Shown one piece after another: positions 60,013-64,000 of a DNA stretch of 64,000 nt. The stretch lies in the NCBI RefSeq assembly GCF_046250175.1, contig NZ_CP176468.1; one strand, given 5' to 3'. The stretch comes from Psychromonas sp030397575 (GTDB lineage: Bacteria; Pseudomonadota; Gammaproteobacteria; Enterobacterales; Psychromonadaceae). The first letter of the stretch is position 1, and each line of letters begins with the position of its first letter. A model generated the notes under the pieces. It did no database searches, was not told the origin of the DNA, and saw only the letters and a program-made list of their open reading frames with translations. A program made the translations under genes and the position numbers.

Positions 60013-62928
60013 ATGACTGCCAATACACTACTCGACTTATTAAGTGACCAACAAGAGTTTGCTACACGCCACAATGGGCCAGACTCAATTCAGCAACAAA
60101 CGATGTTAAATGCCATTGGCGTTGATAGCTTAGATCAGCTTATTGACCAAACCGTCCCTGCTGCAATTCGTCTTAAAGACAAATTAAACCTTGCGCAACC
60201 GCAAAGTGAATCAGCTATGTTGGCATCATTAAAAAACATCGCAGAAAAGAACGTAGTAAACCGTAGCTTCATCGGGCAAGGTTACTACAACACATTAACA
60301 CCTAACGTTATTTTACGTAACGTACTAGAAAATCCAGGTTGGTATACAGCTTACACCCCTTACCAACCAGAGATTTCACAAGGTCGTTTAGAGTCATTAT
60401 TGAATTACCAGCAAGCAGTCATGGATTTAACAGCCATGGATTTAGCCAATGCTTCTTTATTAGATGAAGCAACCGCTGCTGCAGAATCAATGACACTAAG
60501 TAAACGTGCAAGTAAAAGCAAAAGTAACGCATTTTTTGTAAGTAATGACCTGCACCCACAAACCGTTGACGTAATTCGTACACGAGCTGAATATATTGGT
60601 TATGACATTATTACTGGTTCTGTTGAAGAACTAGATAATCACGATGTATTTGGAGCCATTCTACAGTACCCAAGTACCACAGGTAATGTAACCGACCTTT
60701 CTGAAGTCATTGCACAAGCACATAGTAAAAAAACGTTAGTAACGGTTGCTTCTGACCTATTAGCATTAACCGTATTAAAAGCACCAGGTGAGATGGGTGC
60801 CGACGTAGTCATCGGTAGCGCTCAACGTTTTGGTGTACCAATGGGCTTTGGTGGCCCACATGCAGGTTTCATGGCAACCCGAGATAAATTCAAACGTACC
60901 ATGCCAGGCCGTGTTATCGGTGTATCAAGAGACAGTAAGGGCAAACAAGCACTGCGTATGGCAATGCAAACACGTGAGCAACATATCCGCCGTGAAAAAG
61001 CGACATCTAACATCTGTACTGCTCAGGCGTTACTCGCTAACATGGCAGCGTTTTACGCCCTTTACCATGGACCAGAAGGCTTATTAAAGATTGGTCGCCG
61101 AGTTCATCACTATACGGCAGTATTAGCCGCTGCACTGCAAAGTGAAGGGATCGAATTAGAGAACAATTCTTTCTTTGATACGCTAACCATTAATACTAAT
61201 GAACACAGTAAAGCTATTTATCACCGAGCATTGGCTGAAGGAATGAACTTACGTAAATTCCCAAATACTGATACAAGCGCACTAGATAGTAACCCTGTTA
61301 AATTAGGTATTAGTTTAGACGAAACGACTACGGCAAAAGACGTTGAAGATTTGATTTTAGCCATCACAGGTAAAGCGTTAAGTATCAATGACTTTAGTGA
61401 AGCCATTGCAAAAGATGAATTTGCAGCTATTCCTGCAACGTGTCGCCGTACCAGCAAATACTTAACACACCCAGTTTTCTCAGCACATCATAGTGAAACA
61501 CAAATGATGCGTTACATGAAAAAACTAGAAAATAAAGATTACTCATTAACTCACGGTATGATCCCACTAGGTAGCTGCACCATGAAGTTAAATGCAGCAG
61601 CTGAAATGCTACCAGTAACCTGGCCTGAATTTGGTCAAATGCATCCATTTGCACCAACAGAGCAAAGCTTTGGTTATCAAGAACTCGCTGAAAAGCTGTC
61701 AGCTATGTTATGTGAAATTACAGGTTATGATGGTATGTCATTACAACCTAACTCTGGTGCGCAAGGTGAATATGCAGGGTTAATTGCTATCCAGCGTTAC
61801 CATGAAAGTAATGGTGATTCGCACCGTAATGTTTGTTTGATCCCAAGCTCTGCACATGGCACTAACCCTGCCTCTGCTGCAATGGTATCAATGAAAGTTG
61901 TTGTTGTTGGCTGTGATGATGAAGGTAATATCGACCATGCTGACCTTAAAGCTAAAATTGACAAACATCGTGACAATCTATCGTGCATCATGATCACCTA
62001 CCCTTCTACACACGGTGTATATGAAGAAGCTATTCAAGAAGTATGTGACTGGGTACATGAAGCTGGTGGTCAAGTTTACCTAGATGGCGCGAACATGAAC
62101 GCACAAGTAGGTTTGACAACACCAGGCTTTATCGGGTCTGATGTATCACACCTTAACTTACATAAAACATTCTGTATTCCACATGGCGGCGGCGGCCCAG
62201 GTATGGGACCAATCGGTGTTAAAGCTCACCTTATCCCTTTCTTACCAGGACACATTGAAGTTACTGAATCTGCAGATAACAAACATTATGCAGTATCTGC
62301 TGCTGAATTAGGTTCAGCGTCTATCTTACCTATTTCGTACGCTTACATTGCGATGATGGGAGAGCAAGGTTTAACACAAGCAACTAAGTTAGCTATCTTA
62401 AACGCTAACTACGTTATGGAACGTTTACGCCCTCACTACCCAGTATTATACCTAGGTAAAGAAGGCCGTGTTGCCCATGAATGTATTATTGATATTCGTC
62501 CAATCGAAGAACTATCTGGTATTTCAGGTGAAGATATCGCTAAACGTCTAATGGATTACGGGTTCCATGCGCCTACTATGTCATTCCCAGTAGCAGGTAC
62601 ATTGATGATTGAACCAACGGAGTCTGAAAATCTAACTGAATTAGATAGATTCTGTGATGCAATGATCGCAATCCGTAATGAAATAAAACAAGTAGAATCA
62701 GGTGAATATACACTAGAGGATAACCCACTTGTTAATGCACCGCATACACAAGTTGACCTAATGGAAACGGAATGGACACATGCTTATTCACGTGAAATAG
62801 CTTGCTTCCCATCTGAATTCAGCAAAGGTGCTAAATACTGGCCTTCAGCAAATCGAGTAGACAATGTCTTTGGTGATCGTAACTTGATCTGTTCTTGTCC
62901 AAGTATTGAAAGCTACATGGAAGACTAA
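60013..62928 (+). CDS. gcvP: Glycine dehydrogenase (decarboxylating), P protein
   Basis: 971 residues from ATG 60013, which follows AGGA at 5-6 bases; the frame is open further upstream to 59944 but those codons do not look conserved. A PLP enzyme that decarboxylates glycine and loads the methylamine on GcvH. The N-terminal half includes FATRHNGPDS and SFIGQGYYN. The PLP lysine lies in HLNLHKTFCIPHGGGGPGMG. The long single-chain form is that of gammaproteobacteria. Its start ATG at 60007 (six bases earlier) overlaps the ribosome site and is less likely. Confidence 0.96.
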   Translation: MTANTLLDLLSDQQEFATRHNGPDSIQQQTMLNAIGVDSLDQLIDQTVPAAIRLKDKLNLAQPQSESAMLASLKNIAEKNVVNRSFIGQGYYNTLTPNVILRNVLENPGWYTAYTPYQPEISQGRLESLLNYQQAVMDLTAMDLANASLLDEATAAAESMTLSKRASKSKSNAFFVSNDLHPQTVDVIRTRAEYIGYDIITGSVEELDNHDVFGAILQYPSTTGNVTDLSEVIAQAHSKKTLVTVASDLLALTVLKAPGEMGADVVIGSAQRFGVPMGFGGPHAGFMATRDKFKRTMPGRVIGVSRDSKGKQALRMAMQTREQHIRREKATSNICTAQALLANMAAFYALYHGPEGLLKIGRRVHHYTAVLAAALQSEGIELENNSFFDTLTINTNEHSKAIYHRALAEGMNLRKFPNTDTSALDSNPVKLGISLDETTTAKDVEDLILAITGKALSINDFSEAIAKDEFAAIPATCRRTSKYLTHPVFSAHHSETQMMRYMKKLENKDYSLTHGMIPLGSCTMKLNAAAEMLPVTWPEFGQMHPFAPTEQSFGYQELAEKLSAMLCEITGYDGMSLQPNSGAQGEYAGLIAIQRYHESNGDSHRNVCLIPSSAHGTNPASAAMVSMKVVVVGCDDEGNIDHADLKAKIDKHRDNLSCIMITYPSTHGVYEEAIQEVCDWVHEAGGQVYLDGANMNAQVGLTTPGFIGSDVSHLNLHKTFCIPHGGGGPGMGPIGVKAHLIPFLPGHIEVTESADNKHYAVSAAELGSASILPISYAYIAMMGEQGLTQATKLAILNANYVMERLRPHYPVLYLGKEGRVAHECIIDIRPIEELSGISGEDIAKRLMDYGFHAPTMSFPVAGTLMIEPTESENLTELDRFCDAMIAIRNEIKQVESGEYTLEDNPLVNAPHTQVDLMETEWTHAYSREIACFPSEFSKGAKYWPSANRVDNVFGDRNLICSCPSIESYMED

Positions 62929-62961
62929 TAAGCCACTTAGTGGTATCGCTATACTTCAAAG

Positions 62962-62980
62962 TGTTCAAGCTTTTTGAACA
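62962..62980 (+). other. Small hairpin after gcvP
   Basis: TGTTCAA and TTGAACA flank GCTTT. A minor inverted repeat just before the main terminator. Confidence 0.5.
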
Positions 62981-62989
62981 TATTATCTA

Positions 62990-63017
62990 AACGACACCTT
63001 TATTTAGGTGTCGTTAT
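62990..63017 (+). terminator. Terminator of gcvHP
   Basis: AACGACACCT pairs with AGGTGTCGTT around TTATTT, followed by ATTTA. It ends the gcvHP transcript before purU. Confidence 0.75.
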
Positions 63018-63156
63018 TTAACCCACTTACTTAGTATCTAATTAACCTTTTTTAAAGGTGACGATCTCACTCGTTTAAATATTTAATTTTCACAAAACAA
63101 GCAACAACAAGGTACCTATTTATAAGCATAAACCACTAAATTTAAGGAGTTAAATA

Positions 63157-64000
63157 ATGAAGGATAAACAATCATCAGTGCCAACATATGTCATTACAGC
63201 AGACTGCCCTAGCCGCTCAGGTACCGTTGATGTGGTAACACGTTTTTTGGTTGAACAAAGCTGCTACATTAACGAAATCCACTCTTTTGTGGATACCACG
63301 GAAAATAGATTTTTTATTCGAATTGAATTTAGATTAGATTCAGACGCCACATTTGACCAAGCTGAATTTAGTGAAAAGTTTGAACAACGTGCACAACAAT
63401 TTGCAATGAAATGGCAACTTACTCCAAGTGATTACCAATCTAAAGTTGTGATCATGGTGTCAAAGCATGACCATTGTCTAAATGACCTACTTTATCGCTA
63501 CCGTACTGGCGATCTCAATATACAAATTCCAGCTATTATTTCTAATCATCCAGACTTAAGAGAACTAGCTAACTGGCATGGTATTCCTTACTACCATTTA
63601 CCAATCACCAAAGAAACTAAGACAGAACAAGAAGTAAAAGTGTACCAAATCATTCAAGACTGTCATGCAGATCTAGTGGTTTTAGCACGTTACATGCAAG
63701 TGCTCTCACATGAAATGTCCAAAAAATTATCAGGTAAAGCGATTAATATTCATCATTCATTATTACCCGGTTTTAAAGGCGCACGACCTTACTATCAAGC
63801 CTATGACCGCGGTATTAAATTAGTAGGAGCAACAGCACACTATGTGAGTGATGACCTAGATGAAGGGCCAATCATCAGTCAAAGTGTCGATACCGTAGAC
63901 CACAGTTACTACCCACAAGACTTGGCAGCGAAAGGCCGCCATATCGAATGTTTAACCTTATCTCGTGCTGTACGTTACCACATAGAAAATCGTATATTCC
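63157..64000 (+). CDS. purU: Formyltetrahydrofolate deformylase PurU (3' end cut by the window)
   Basis: 281 residues are visible, almost the full length (E. coli 280), and only a short tail is missing. ATG 63157 follows AAGGAG. An N-terminal ACT domain (about 10-80, YVITADCPSRSGTVDVV) precedes the formyltransferase-like domain (about 90-280). This has KVVIMVSKHDHCLNDLL, AIISNHPDLR and the active-site motif INIHHSLLPGFKGARPY, with GATAHYVSDDLDEGPII. It hydrolyses 10-formyl-THF to formate and THF, balancing the one-carbon pool fed by the adjacent glycine cleavage genes. Confidence 0.96.
   Translation, partial: MKDKQSSVPTYVITADCPSRSGTVDVVTRFLVEQSCYINEIHSFVDTTENRFFIRIEFRLDSDATFDQAEFSEKFEQRAQQFAMKWQLTPSDYQSKVVIMVSKHDHCLNDLLYRYRTGDLNIQIPAIISNHPDLRELANWHGIPYYHLPITKETKTEQEVKVYQIIQDCHADLVVLARYMQVLSHEMSKKLSGKAINIHHSLLPGFKGARPYYQAYDRGIKLVGATAHYVSDDLDEGPIISQSVDTVDHSYYPQDLAAKGRHIECLTLSRAVRYHIENRIF

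Overview
This window is an AT-rich stretch of chromosome from a marine gammaproteobacterium. The gene set (ZapC beside PyrD, FlgT, DUF2986, bifunctional HisB and HisIE, TRAP transport with DctB/DctD, PEP-CTERM proteins, an ECF sigma/ChrR cluster) points to the Alteromonadales/Vibrionales side. A Psychromonas-like genome is my best guess, by inference only. No IS element, prophage, tRNA, rRNA or CRISPR array was seen. Genes are densely packed on both strands.

Layout. 1-10.3 kb: housekeeping genes, mostly minus strand: a sensor/binding-protein pair, htpX, ppiC, an NSS-type Na+ symporter, zapC-pyrD, a lysozyme-like membrane-anchored protein, tsaB and yoaA. 10.5-13.7 kb: a DUF2986 gene and an isolated flgH-flgT-acidic protein operon behind a clear sigma-54 promoter. 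13.8-19.8 kb: his leader peptide, attenuator and hisGDCBHA. 19.8-30.6 kb: a block of opposite-strand genes around an ECF sigma factor and its zinc/cupin anti-sigma ChrR: a Cfa-like methyltransferase, DUF1365, FAD oxidoreductase, SDR, NTF2-like protein, photolyase, TudS/YbgA fusion, LON-domain protein, DUF3833, chalcone-isomerase-like and DUF2878. This is a singlet-oxygen/photo-oxidative stress type cluster, and it lies between hisA and the displaced hisF-hisIE pair (30.9-32.3 kb).

32.3-40.1 kb: a PEP-CTERM protein with its own sigma-54 promoter, a nitrobindin-like protein, a membrane protein, a cystine-type ABC transporter, a GST and a DUF711 protein. 40.2-46.8 kb: DctB/DctD two-component system facing a dctPQM TRAP operon that has a sigma-54 promoter and an enhancer-like inverted repeat. 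47-49.3 kb: a second PEP-CTERM protein and a YegD-like Hsp70. 49.6-54 kb: an ANTAR regulator (NasT type), then a leader RNA with three A-N-N-G hexaloop hairpins and a terminator, then nrtABC for nitrate uptake. 54-57.2 kb: hemolysin III, M14 peptidase, rsuA, PhzF. 57.3-64 kb: glycine cleavage (gcvT with an XRE-cupin regulator on minus; gcvH, gcvP on plus) and purU, cut by the window edge. Together gcvTHP and purU form a one-carbon (folate) module.

The most interesting points are the nrt leader RNA, the Cfa-like protein lacking two of the bicarbonate ligands of true cyclopropane synthases inside the ChrR cluster, the interruption of the his operon by that cluster, and three well-formed sigma-54 promoters before flgH, a PEP-CTERM gene and dctP.
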